NCBI RefSeq assembly: GCF_900199205.1
Contig: NZ_OBMJ01000001.1
Span: 5,201,001-5,265,000 of the forward strand
Direction of reading: 5' to 3'
Length of the DNA stretch: 64,000 bases
From: Streptomyces sp. 1331.2
Lineage (GTDB): Bacteria > Actinomycetota > Actinomycetes > Streptomycetales > Streptomycetaceae
Shown: piece by piece, positions 54,479 through 62,494 of the stretch
How the letters are laid out: each line of letters starts with the position of its first letter
How positions within the stretch are numbered: position 1 is the first letter of the stretch
The notes under the pieces: model-generated
What the model was told of the DNA's origin: nothing
Database searches by the model: none
The model's input: the letters and a program-made list of their open reading frames with translations, nothing else
Translations under genes and position numbers: made by a program

Positions 54479-56014
54479 TCAGCCGAAGGTCAGGTTGGCG
54501 CAGGGATCGGTGTCGGCGTTGCGGGTGTTCTCCGCTATGCCGGTCGGGACACCGGGCGACGGGGTGCCGGGCGGGGTGCCGGGGGTGGCCGCTGCGTCGG
54601 GGGTGGCGCCGGGTGCGGGGCTGGGGGCGGAGACCGAGTCGATCCGGGTGCCCGCCGCGCGGTAGTCGGCGCCGAGGGTGACGGTGATCGTGCCCGAGCC
54701 GGGCTCCTCCACCGCCTGGGCGCCGGGGAAGAGGGCCACCACCTGGTCGGCGGCGGCCTTCAGCGCGGGGTCGTAGCCGATCCGGGAGGTCGGGTGCCCC
54801 GGCTCGTTGGCGCCGAGGGCGACGTTGGTGAAGCCGCGCGCCTTGAGCGTCTCCGCGCCGGAGCCCGCCAGGCCGGCGGTGCCGACCCCGTTCACCACGG
54901 TGATCGGGGCCGCGGCCTGCTCGGGCGCCAGCGGGGTGCCGGCGCCGGTGGGGGCGCCCGGGTCGGCGGTGGGGGAGGAGGTGACCTGGCCCGTCCCGGC
55001 GGTGCTCTGCCCGTCCAGGGTGCGGTCCTCGCGCAGCAGCTTCCAGAGGGCGTCGGCGTCCGGCTGGACCAGCCGCACGCGGTCGCCGGCGAAGCGCCAG
55101 GGCGCGGTGACGAAGGTGATGTCGGAGAGCTTGATGTCCTGGACCGAGCGGGCGAAGTCCACCAGCTTCATCGCGGTGCCGAGCCCCTCGTCCACGGTGA
55201 GCGACTTGGTGGCGGCGTCGGCCAGCGGCAGCAGGGTGGGCAGCGAGAAGCCCTGGCTCTGGACCTTCTTGATCATCGAGGAGAGGAAGGCCTGCTGGCG
55301 CTTCATCCGGCCTATGTCGGAGTTGTCGCCGATGCCGTGGCGCGCTCGGAGGTAGTCCACCGCGGACTGCCCGGAGAGCTTCTGCAGGCCCTTCTTGAGG
55401 TGGATGCCGTACTGGTTGACGTCGTTGGGCACGCAGGCCTCCACGCCGCCCACCGCGTCGGCCATCGCGGCCGCGCCCTTGAAGTCGACCACCACGGTGT
55501 GGTCGATCCGCAGCCCGGTGAGCTTCTCCACGGTGTTCTGGGTGCAGGCGGGGTTGCCCTTGGGGTACTCGCCCAGGGTGAAGGCGGAGTTGAACATCTG
55601 GTCGTTCTTCGGGGTCGTCCAGGTCCCGTTCTGCAGCTTGCAGGACGGGATGGTGACCAGGGTGTCGCGGGGGACGGAGACGCCGACGGCGTGCTTGTGG
55701 TCGGCGTAGACGTGCACCACGATCGCGGTGTCCGAGTGGCCGACCCCCTCGCCGCCGCCGCCCAGCGAGTCGTTGCCGTCGTCGCGGGTGTCGGAGCCGA
55801 GCAGCAGCACGTTGACCGGCACCTGGGCACCGGGGGTGGCCGGGACCGGCGCGGGCGGGCGCTCGGTGGCGACGCCGCCCGCATCGAAGGTGGTGATGTT
55901 GTTGTCCAGCCGGTGGTAGAACCAGGCGCCGGCTCCCACCACCGACAGCACCAGCACGGCGGCCAGGCCGATGGCGGTCCGCAGGTAGCGGCGCCGGCGC
56001 GTGCTGGTGCTCAT
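54479..56014 (-). CDS. LCP-family (LytR-CpsA-Psr) cell-wall glycopolymer ligase
   Basis: 511 residues. One N-terminal membrane helix (LRTAIGLAAVLVLSVVGAGAWFY), then the LCP domain: NVLLLGSDTRDDGNDSLGGGGEGVGHSDTAIVVHV (catalytic Asp/Arg pocket) and GIDHTVVVDFKGAAAMADAVGG-type core, ending with LRARHGIGDNSDIGRMKRQQAFL. The C-terminal ~120 residues are a LytR_C domain (VVNGVGTAGLAGSGAETLKARGF). Transfers teichoic-acid-like polymers or arabinogalactan-like glycans to peptidoglycan. Confidence 0.92.
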   Translation of the reverse strand: MSTSTRRRRYLRTAIGLAAVLVLSVVGAGAWFYHRLDNNITTFDAGGVATERPPAPVPATPGAQVPVNVLLLGSDTRDDGNDSLGGGGEGVGHSDTAIVVHVYADHKHAVGVSVPRDTLVTIPSCKLQNGTWTTPKNDQMFNSAFTLGEYPKGNPACTQNTVEKLTGLRIDHTVVVDFKGAAAMADAVGGVEACVPNDVNQYGIHLKKGLQKLSGQSAVDYLRARHGIGDNSDIGRMKRQQAFLSSMIKKVQSQGFSLPTLLPLADAATKSLTVDEGLGTAMKLVDFARSVQDIKLSDITFVTAPWRFAGDRVRLVQPDADALWKLLREDRTLDGQSTAGTGQVTSSPTADPGAPTGAGTPLAPEQAAAPITVVNGVGTAGLAGSGAETLKARGFTNVALGANEPGHPTSRIGYDPALKAAADQVVALFPGAQAVEEPGSGTITVTLGADYRAAGTRIDSVSAPSPAPGATPDAAATPGTPPGTPSPGVPTGIAENTRNADTDPCANLTFG

Positions 56015-56044
56015 CCTCCGTGCCCCCCGTTTCAGGTGTCTCGC

Positions 56045-56070
56045 GTTCGATGTTCGAACGTTAGACGTTC
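56045..56070. promoter_or_regulatory. Two overlapping 15-bp palindromes upstream of the LCP gene
   Basis: GTTCGATGTTCGAAC at 56045-56059 (6-3-6 dyad) and GAACGTTAGACGTTC at 56056-56070 (6-3-6 dyad) share four bases. Located 31-56 bases upstream of the LCP start. Operator-like; binding protein unknown. Confidence 0.65.
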
Positions 56071-56132
56071 CGGAAGGCCGTTCGGTTACCCCCGATGGGC
56101 GAACGGATCGCTTCGGAGGCCTGTGATGCTGG

Positions 56133-56597
56133 TCACGCCCCGGGGCCGGAGGCGCCCATGAGCATCCGCTGGAGCAGGTCGCGCAGGACCGTCCGCTCGC
56201 CCTGGCCGAGCGCGGCCAGCGGCTCGCGGGCGAAGTTCAGCGACTCGCGCAGCTCCTCGGAGGCGGCCGCGCCGGTGTCGGTGGCGGCGACCAGCTTGAC
56301 CCGGCGGTCCTGCCGGTCGGCCTCGCGGGTGACGAAGCCGCGGGACTCCAGCCGGTCGACGATGCCGGTGATGTTGGACGGTTCGCAGCTGAGCGTCTGG
56401 GCGATCTGGCGCATCGGCATCGGTCCGCGCCGCAGCAGGGCGAGGACCTTGGCCTGGGCCCCGGTGAGCGAGCGGGCGGCGGCGGCCTCCTCGTACTCGC
56501 GGTGGAAGAGCGCGACCAGGTTGGCCATCAGGTCGACGACCTCGCGGGTGATCTCGTCGGACTGCGGCGTGGCGTCCGGGGCCGGCTGGGTGTCCAT
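56133..56597 (-). CDS. MarR family transcriptional regulator
   Basis: 154 residues. VVDLMANLVALFHREYEEAAAARSLTGAQAKVLALLRRGPMPMRQIAQTLSCEPSNITGIVDRLESRGFVTREADRQDRRVKLVAATDTG is a complete MarR winged helix. Divergent from the reductase at 56700, with repeat motifs between; probably represses both. Confidence 0.9.
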   Translation of the reverse strand: MDTQPAPDATPQSDEITREVVDLMANLVALFHREYEEAAAARSLTGAQAKVLALLRRGPMPMRQIAQTLSCEPSNITGIVDRLESRGFVTREADRQDRRVKLVAATDTGAAASEELRESLNFAREPLAALGQGERTVLRDLLQRMLMGASGPGA

Positions 56598-56619
56598 GGT
56601 CCAGAGTCTACCTGAAAAG

Positions 56620-56674
56620 TTGACAAGGTGAACCTTTCATGTCCATCGTTACTTAAGTTTCTCAACCTTTCATG
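56620..56674. promoter_or_regulatory. Divergent MarR/reductase control region
   Basis: Contains TTGACA (56620-56625), the inverted repeat AAGGTGAACCTT (56625-56636), the palindrome ACTTAAGT (56651-56658), and AACCTTTCATG twice (56631-56641 and 56664-56674), 33 bp apart. Likely promoter and MarR sites. Confidence 0.6.
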
Positions 56675-56699
56675 CACCTGAACCGCAAGGAGCAGCGCC

Positions 56700-57725
56700 A
56701 TGGCAGAGCAGGCCGTCCCCGCCACCGCCCGTGAATGGCACCTCGGCGCCCGTCCGCAGGGCTGGCCGGTGCCCACCGACTTCGCCCTGGTCGAGGCCCC
56801 GGTCCGAACCCCGGGCCCGGGCGAGATCCTGGTCCGCAACGCCTACCTCTCGGTGGACCCGTACATGCGCGGCCGGATGAACGACGTCCCCTCGTACGTC
56901 CCGCCGTTCCAGCTCGGCAAGCCCATGGACGGCGGCGCGGTCGGCTACGTGGTGGCCTCGGAGGCCGAGGGCTTCGCCCCCGGCGACGCCGTGCTGCACG
57001 GGCTCGGCTGGCGCGAGTACGCGACCCTGGACGCCAAGCACGCGGTCAAGGTCGACCCGGCCGCCGCCCCGCTGTCCGCCTACCTCGGCGTGCTCGGGAT
57101 GACCGGCCTGACCGCCTACGCCGGCCTGCTCGCCGTCGGCGGCCTCAAGGAGGGCGACAAGGTCTTCGTCTCCGGCGCGGCCGGCGCGGTCGGATCGATG
57201 GTCGGCCAGATCGCCCGGCTCAAGGGCGCCTCCCTGGTGGTCGGTTCGGCCGGCTCGGCGGACAAGGTCGCCAAGCTCGTCGACGAGTACGGCTTCGACG
57301 CGGCCTTCAACTACAAGGACGCCCCGGTCCGCGAGCAGCTCGCCGAGGCCGCCCCGGACGGCATCGACCTCTACTTCGACAACGTCGGCGGCGACCACCT
57401 GGAGGCCGCGATCGGCGCCCTCGGCGTGCACGGCCGCGCGGTGCTCTGCGGAGCGATCGCCCAGTACAACGAGACCAGCGCGCCCGCCGCCCCGCGCAAC
57501 CTCGCGCTCGCCATCGGCAAGCGGCTGCGCCTGGAGGGCATGCTGGTCGCCGACCACGCCGCGCTTCAGCCGCAGTTCGTCGCCGAGGTGGCCGGCTGGC
57601 TGAAGTCCGGCGAACTGCGCCACGAGGAGACCGTGGTGGACGGCTTCGAGAACGCCGCCGAGGCCTTCCTCGACCTGCTGCGCGGCGTCAACACCGGCAA
57701 GATGGTCGTCCGTCTGGAGGGCTGA
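56700..57725 (+). CDS. NADPH-dependent medium-chain reductase (MDR, leukotriene B4/alkenal reductase type)
   Basis: 341 residues. Substrate-domain start REWHLGARPQGWPVPTDFALVE, VDPYMRGRMND, then the nucleotide-binding GAAGAVGSMVGQIARLKGA (GxGxxG variant AAGAVGS) and DLYFDNVGGDHLEAAIGALGVHGRAVLCGAI. No structural or catalytic zinc Cys sets. Reduces enals/enones in the PTGR family. AAGGAG lies upstream. Divergent MarR gene suggests induction by reactive electrophiles. Confidence 0.9.
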   Translation: MAEQAVPATAREWHLGARPQGWPVPTDFALVEAPVRTPGPGEILVRNAYLSVDPYMRGRMNDVPSYVPPFQLGKPMDGGAVGYVVASEAEGFAPGDAVLHGLGWREYATLDAKHAVKVDPAAAPLSAYLGVLGMTGLTAYAGLLAVGGLKEGDKVFVSGAAGAVGSMVGQIARLKGASLVVGSAGSADKVAKLVDEYGFDAAFNYKDAPVREQLAEAAPDGIDLYFDNVGGDHLEAAIGALGVHGRAVLCGAIAQYNETSAPAAPRNLALAIGKRLRLEGMLVADHAALQPQFVAEVAGWLKSGELRHEETVVDGFENAAEAFLDLLRGVNTGKMVVRLEG

Positions 57726-57750
57726 CGCCTCGTCAGCGAGCTGACCTGCC

Positions 57751-57781
57751 CGCCCCGCCGCCCCGTCCGGGCGGCGGGGCG
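57751..57781 (+). terminator. Terminator after the MDR gene
   Basis: 13-bp stem CGCCCCGCCGCCC / GGGCGGCGGGGCG (57751-57763 with 57769-57781), 5-base loop, then TTCCTGTC. Confidence 0.85.
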
Positions 57782-58093
57782 TTCCTGTCGGGAAGGTTCG
57801 CAGTCGGGCGCAGGGGGCCGCGCCGCACTACCGCATTCCGGCCGGATCCGAAAGTGCGTCAGCCATCCCGCCGGACGGCGCGGTACGGTGGTCCCGCCCG
57901 GCGATGGGGCCGTTCGGGGGAGAGATCCGGCCGAGGGGTAGACCTCGTTGAGGATTCGACTAGCATTGAGCGAAAGCCTGTCCGTTTTGCTCAATTTAGT
58001 GACTTAATGTCGGCTAACGTGGGTAACTGTGGATCAACTGCAGGCACGAGGCAGCTGGGGAAGGCGACCCTCGTCCACAGCCTGGAGGTCCCG
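57782..58093 (+). promoter_or_regulatory. AT-enriched leader of the DUF3145 gene
   Basis: Noncoding. Bases 57955-58030 are the least GC-rich here (TTTTGCTCAATTTAGTGACT). Inverted repeat ATTGAGC (57965-57971) / GCTCAAT (57989-57995). Probably promoter and leader; GGAGG at 58084-58088 precedes the GTG. Confidence 0.5.
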
Positions 58094-58588
58094 GTGACGA
58101 CACGTGGAGTTCTCTACATCCACTCCGCGCCCCGCGCGCTGTGCCCGCACGTCGAGTGGGCCGTCGCGGGGGTGCTCGGTGTGCGGGTGAGCCTGGACTG
58201 GATCCGCCAGCCGGCCGCACCCGGACATTGGCGTGCGGAGCTCTCCTGGCAGGGGGAGCCCGGCACGGCCTCGAAGCTCGCCTCCGCGCTGCGCGGCTGG
58301 CAGCTGATGCGGTACGAGGTGACCAGCGAACCCTGCGCCACGGCGGAGGGGGAGCGCTACAGCAGCACGCCCACCCTCGGCATCTTCCACGCCGTCACGG
58401 GCATCCACGGCGACATCCTGATCCCCGAGGACCGGTTGCGCGCCGTCCTGCTGCGCGCCCGTAGCGAGGGCGCCGACCTGGAGGCCGAGATCGCCCGGCT
58501 GCTCGGCAAGCCCTGGGACGACGAGCTGGAGCCGTTCCGGTACGCGGGCGAGGGCGCCCCGGTGCGCTGGCTGCACCAGGTGGTCTGA
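58094..58588 (+). CDS. DUF3145 family protein
   Basis: 164 residues from GTG, the standard length in Streptomyces. Highly conserved actinobacterial protein without known function: starts TTRGVLYIHSAPRALCPHVE, contains SWQGEPGTASKLASALRGW and YSSTPTLGIFHAVTGIHGD, ends EPFRYAGEGAPVRWLHQVV. No signal peptide or membrane segment. Neighbour of the fab operon, from which a strong bidirectional terminator separates it. Confidence 0.92.
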   Translation: MTTRGVLYIHSAPRALCPHVEWAVAGVLGVRVSLDWIRQPAAPGHWRAELSWQGEPGTASKLASALRGWQLMRYEVTSEPCATAEGERYSSTPTLGIFHAVTGIHGDILIPEDRLRAVLLRARSEGADLEAEIARLLGKPWDDELEPFRYAGEGAPVRWLHQVV

Positions 58589-58600
58589 GAGAAGCGGGAA

Positions 58601-58645
58601 CGACGGAGGGGCCGACGCTCTGCGCGAGCGTCGGCCCCTCCGTCG
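58601..58645. terminator. Bidirectional terminator between DUF3145 gene and fabF
   Basis: Perfect 20-bp stem (58601-58620 with 58626-58645), CGACGGAGGGGCCGACGCTC, loop TGCGC. Ends 8 bases from the fabF stop on the other strand. Confidence 0.92.
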
Positions 58646-58653
58646 TGTGTGCG

Positions 58654-59919
58654 TCAGCGGGTGCGGAAGGCCAGCACCACGTTGTGGCCGCCGAAGCCGA
58701 ACGAGTTGTTCAGCGCCGCGATCCGGCCCTCGGGCAGCTTGCGGGCCTCGCCGCGCACGATGTCCGCGTCCACGTCGTCGTCCAGGTCGTCGACGTTGAT
58801 GGTCGGCGGGGCGAGACGGTGGTGCAGGGCCAGCACGGTGGCGACGGTCTCGATGCCGCCGGCGCCGCCCAGCAGGTGGCCGGTCATCGACTTGGTGGCC
58901 GAGATGGCAATGTGGTCGAGGTCGTCGCCGAGCTCCTTGCGGAGCGCCTTCAGCTCGGCGGTGTCACCCTGCGGGGTCGAGGTGGCGTGCGCGTTGACGT
59001 GCACGATCTCGGCCTTGTCCAGCTCGTTGCGCTCGAACAGGTCGGCCAGCGCGCGGGCCACGCCGGCGCCGGTGGGCTCGGGCTGGGCGATGTGGTGGGC
59101 GTCCGAGGACAGGCCCTGACCCACGGCCTCGCAGTAGATCCGGGCGCCGCGGGCCTCCGCGTGCTCGATCGACTCCAGGACCACCACGCCGGCGCCCTCG
59201 CCCAGGACGAAGCCGTCACGGGCCTTGTCGTACGGGCGCGAGGCGTGCTCGGGGTCGTCGTTGTTCTTGGACATCGCCATCATGCTGGCGAACGCGGCGA
59301 TCGGCAGCGGGTGGATCGCCGCCTCGGTGCCGCCGGCCACCACGACGTCGGCGCGGCCGGTGCGGATCATCTCGATCGCGTAGCCGATCGCCTCGGCGCC
59401 GGAGGCACAGGCGGAGACGGGGGTGTGCACACCCGCGCGGGCGCCGACCTCCAGGCCGACGTTGGCCGCCGGGGAGTTGGGCATCAGCATCGGGACGGTG
59501 TGCGGGGAGACCTTGCGGGCGCCCTTCTCCTTCAGCACGTCGTACTGGTCGAGGAGGGTGGTCACGCCGCCGATGCCGGAGGCGATGACGGTGCCCAGGC
59601 GCTCGGGGGCGAGCTTGGAGGACTCGTCGGTGGCGGGGGTCTCGTAGCCGGCGTCGGCCCAGGCCTCGCGGGCGGCGATCACGGCGAACTGCGCCGAGCG
59701 GTCCAGCTTGCGGGCCAGCGGGCGGGGCAGGATCTCGCCGGGCTCGACGGCGGTGCGCGCCGCGATCCGAACCGGCAGTTCCTCGGCCCACTCCTCGGTC
59801 AGGGCCGCCACACCGGACTTACCGGCGACCAGGTTCTCCCAGGTGCCGGCGGCGTCGGCGCCCAGCGGCGTGAAGGCGCCGATACCCGTGACGACCACGG
59901 TGCGATTTTCAGCGGTCAC
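58654..59919 (-). CDS. fabF: Beta-ketoacyl-ACP synthase II
   Basis: Elongating condensing enzyme of fatty acid synthesis. 421 residues from GTG. Catalytic Cys in HTPVSACASGAEAIG, His in VNAHATSTPQGD, Lys/His in ATKSMTGHLLGGAGG, and C-terminal NNSFGFGGHN. Last gene of fabD-fabH-acpP-fabF; about 183 bases after acpP. Confidence 0.95.
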   Translation of the reverse strand: MTAENRTVVVTGIGAFTPLGADAAGTWENLVAGKSGVAALTEEWAEELPVRIAARTAVEPGEILPRPLARKLDRSAQFAVIAAREAWADAGYETPATDESSKLAPERLGTVIASGIGGVTTLLDQYDVLKEKGARKVSPHTVPMLMPNSPAANVGLEVGARAGVHTPVSACASGAEAIGYAIEMIRTGRADVVVAGGTEAAIHPLPIAAFASMMAMSKNNDDPEHASRPYDKARDGFVLGEGAGVVVLESIEHAEARGARIYCEAVGQGLSSDAHHIAQPEPTGAGVARALADLFERNELDKAEIVHVNAHATSTPQGDTAELKALRKELGDDLDHIAISATKSMTGHLLGGAGGIETVATVLALHHRLAPPTINVDDLDDDVDADIVRGEARKLPEGRIAALNNSFGFGGHNVVLAFRTR

Positions 59920-60102
59920 TGGTTTCTTCTTCTCTCACGTGTGCGGGGGGTCGGCGGGAGCCGAGGAAGGGCCCGGCCGGGCGCCCCGGTGGGGCGTCCC
60001 GGCCGGCTGGTCGGCCCGGCTCGCAGGAGTCGGGCCGACAGGTCAGCCGTCGGAGGCGTGCGGGACGCCGGACGGACTGGCCGAATCGAACGAGTCGATC
60101 GC

Positions 60103-60345
60103 TCAGGCGTTGGCGAGGATGTAGTCCACCGCGTCGCCGACCGTCTTCAGGTTCTTGACCTCGTCGTCCGGGATCTTGACGTCGAAGCGCTCCTCGGCGG
60201 CCACGACGACCTCGACCATGGACAGCGAGTCGACGTCCAGGTCATCGGTGAAGGACTTGTCGACCGCGACATCCTCGGTCGGGATACCGGCGATCTCGTT
60301 GACGATCTCGGCGAGACCTTCCAGAACCTCGTCCTTGGTAGCCAT
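60103..60345 (-). CDS. acpP: Acyl carrier protein
   Basis: 80 residues, acidic, four helices. Phosphopantetheine attachment Ser in LDVDSLSMVEVV (position ~41). Carries acyl intermediates between FabD, FabH and FabF, whose genes surround it. Confidence 0.96.
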   Translation of the reverse strand: MATKDEVLEGLAEIVNEIAGIPTEDVAVDKSFTDDLDVDSLSMVEVVVAAEERFDVKIPDDEVKNLKTVGDAVDYILANA

Positions 60346-60424
60346 ACTGGCTGCTCCTCTTCAGTGTTGAACGTGTCCGGCCGGCGGCCGGGCACAGGCT
60401 TGTGGATCAGTGGGCGAAACGCGC

Positions 60425-61456
60425 CTAGGGGAGCGTAACGACTGCCGCGGCGTACACGAGACCCGCCCCGAACCCGATGATCAGCGCCAGGTCGCCGCTG
60501 TGGGCCTCGCCGGTCTCCAACATGCGTTCCATCGCCAGCGGGATGGAGGCCGCGGAGGTGTTGCCGGTCTCCGCGATGTCGCGGGCGACCGGCACCGACT
60601 CCGGCAGCTTCAGCGCCTTGATCATGGCGTCGGTGATCCGCATGTTGGCCTGGTGCGGGATGAACGCGCCGAGCTGGTCGGCGGTCACCCCGGCGGCGTC
60701 CAGCGCCTGCTGGGCGACCTTGGCCATCTCCCAGACCGCCCAGCGGAAGACCGGCTGGCCGTCCATCCGCAGGTACGGCCACTTCGTCTCCTCGCCCGGG
60801 CCGTTGACGGCGTCGGACTTGGCGAAGGCGGTGTCCCAGGCCGCTGTCTGGGTGATGACGTCGGCCTGCGAGCCGTCCGAACCCCAGATCAGCTTGCCGA
60901 TGCCGGGAGTGTCGGACGGGCCGACGATCGCGGCGCCGGCGCCGTCGCCGAAGATGAAGGCGGTCGAGCGGTCCGACTTGTCGGTCAGGTCGCTGAGCCG
61001 CTCGACACCGATCACCAGCACGTACTCGGCGTTGCCGCCGCGGATCATGCCGTCGGCCAGGCCCAGGCCGTAGCCGAAGCCGGCGCAGGCGGCCGAGATG
61101 TCGAAGGCAGGGGCGTTGCCGCAGCCGAGCCGCTCGGCGATCTCGGTGGCGATCGCCGGGGTCTGCTTGAGGTGCGAGACCGTCGCGACGATCACGCCGC
61201 CGATCTGCTCGGGGGCGATCCCGGCCTGCGCGATGGCCTTGCCGGCGGCCTGCACCGACATCTCGGCGACGGACTCCTCCGGGCCGGCCCAGCGGCGCGC
61301 GGCGATCCCGCTGCGGGTGCGGATCCACTCGTCCGACGAGTCGATCCACTCCAGGACCTCGGAGTTGGGGATCACCCGGACCGGGCGGTAGCCGCCGACG
61401 CCGTGGATGCGCGAGTACTGCGCGCCCGTGGCGGGACGGATCTGGGGCTTGGTCAT
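60425..61456 (-). CDS. fabH: Beta-ketoacyl-ACP synthase III
   Basis: Initiating condensation of acyl-CoA with malonyl-ACP; in actinobacteria it prefers branched primers. 343 residues from the ATG at 61456. Cys in FDISAACAGFGYGL, His in GAFIPHQANMRI, Asn in ETGNTSAASIPLA. The ATG overlaps the fabD stop by 4 bases. Stop is TAG in a CCTAGG context. Confidence 0.95.
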   Translation of the reverse strand: MTKPQIRPATGAQYSRIHGVGGYRPVRVIPNSEVLEWIDSSDEWIRTRSGIAARRWAGPEESVAEMSVQAAGKAIAQAGIAPEQIGGVIVATVSHLKQTPAIATEIAERLGCGNAPAFDISAACAGFGYGLGLADGMIRGGNAEYVLVIGVERLSDLTDKSDRSTAFIFGDGAGAAIVGPSDTPGIGKLIWGSDGSQADVITQTAAWDTAFAKSDAVNGPGEETKWPYLRMDGQPVFRWAVWEMAKVAQQALDAAGVTADQLGAFIPHQANMRITDAMIKALKLPESVPVARDIAETGNTSAASIPLAMERMLETGEAHSGDLALIIGFGAGLVYAAAVVTLP

Positions 61457-62403
61457 GCGGTGGTCTCCTGCTCCTGACCGCCGTGCTCGGCGACGAGCTC
61501 GCGGGCCTTGTCCAGGTCGGCGGGGGTCTTGAGGGCGAGCGTGGCCACACCCTTGAGGTTGCGCTTGAGCAGTGCGGTGAGGGTGCCCGCGGGGGACAGC
61601 TCGATCACGGCCGTCGCGCCCAGCCGGCCGAGGGTCTCCATGCACAGGTCCCAGCGGACCGGGTTGGAGACCTGCGACACCAGGCGCGCCAGCACCTCGG
61701 CGCCGGAGTCCACGACCCCGCCGTCCTTGTTGGAGACGTACCGGACCTGCGGGTCGGCCGCGGTCAGGGTCGGGGCCAGCTCGGCCAGCCGCTCGACACC
61801 CGGGGCCATGTGCTCCGTGTGGAACGCGCCGGCCACCTTCAGGGCGATCAGCTTGGCGCCGGCCGGCGGGTCCGCCTTCAGCGCCTCCAGCTGGGCCAGC
61901 GTGCCGGCGGCGACGATCTGGCCGCCGCCGTTGTTGTTGGCCGCGGTCAGGCCGTGTTCGGCCAGCTTCGCGGCGACGGTCTCCGGGTCGCCGCCGAGCA
62001 CGGCGATCATGCCGGTCTCGGTGACGGCGGCGGCCGCGGCCATCGCCCGGCCGCGCTCACGGACGAAGGTCAGCGCGTCGTGGGCGCTGAGCACCCCGGC
62101 ACCGGCGGCGGCGGTGATCTCGCCGACGCTGTGACCGGCCACGGCACCGACCTGCTTGCGGGCCAGGTCCTCGTCCGGGAAGAGCGCACGGGCGGTCACC
62201 AGGCCGGCCGCGACCAGCAGCGGCTGGGCGACGGCGGTGTCCTTGATCTCCTCGGCGGACGCCTCGGTGCCGGCGTGCACCAGGTCGAGCCCGGCGACCT
62301 CCGACCAGGCGCGAAGGCGGTCGGCGACACCGTCCAGCTCAAGCCAGGGGCTGAGGAAACCGGGGGACTGGGCACCCTGTCCAGGGGCGACGATTACGAG
62401 CAC
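61453..62403 (-). CDS. fabD: Malonyl-CoA:ACP transacylase
   Basis: Loads malonyl onto ACP. 316 residues. GQGAQSPGFL (oxyanion loop), catalytic Ser in AVAGHSVGEITAA, Arg in VRERGRAMA, His in AGAFHTEHM. First gene of the fab operon. Confidence 0.95.
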   Translation of the reverse strand: MLVIVAPGQGAQSPGFLSPWLELDGVADRLRAWSEVAGLDLVHAGTEASAEEIKDTAVAQPLLVAAGLVTARALFPDEDLARKQVGAVAGHSVGEITAAAGAGVLSAHDALTFVRERGRAMAAAAAVTETGMIAVLGGDPETVAAKLAEHGLTAANNNGGGQIVAAGTLAQLEALKADPPAGAKLIALKVAGAFHTEHMAPGVERLAELAPTLTAADPQVRYVSNKDGGVVDSGAEVLARLVSQVSNPVRWDLCMETLGRLGATAVIELSPAGTLTALLKRNLKGVATLALKTPADLDKARELVAEHGGQEQETTA

Positions 62404-62494
62404 GGTTCAACCCTCTCTCGCCAGGCGCCCAGGGGCGGGTAGGCGACGGTAACGAAGAAAACCATCCGGGATTGTATGGTCCCTACACTCCGGC
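62404..62494 (-). promoter_or_regulatory. fab operon promoter region
   Basis: Between fasR and fabD. On the minus strand a TACAAT (62476-62471) is a good -10; the -35 is weak. FasR is known in Streptomyces to bind this intergenic region and activate the fab genes; the exact site is not resolved by eye. Confidence 0.6.
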
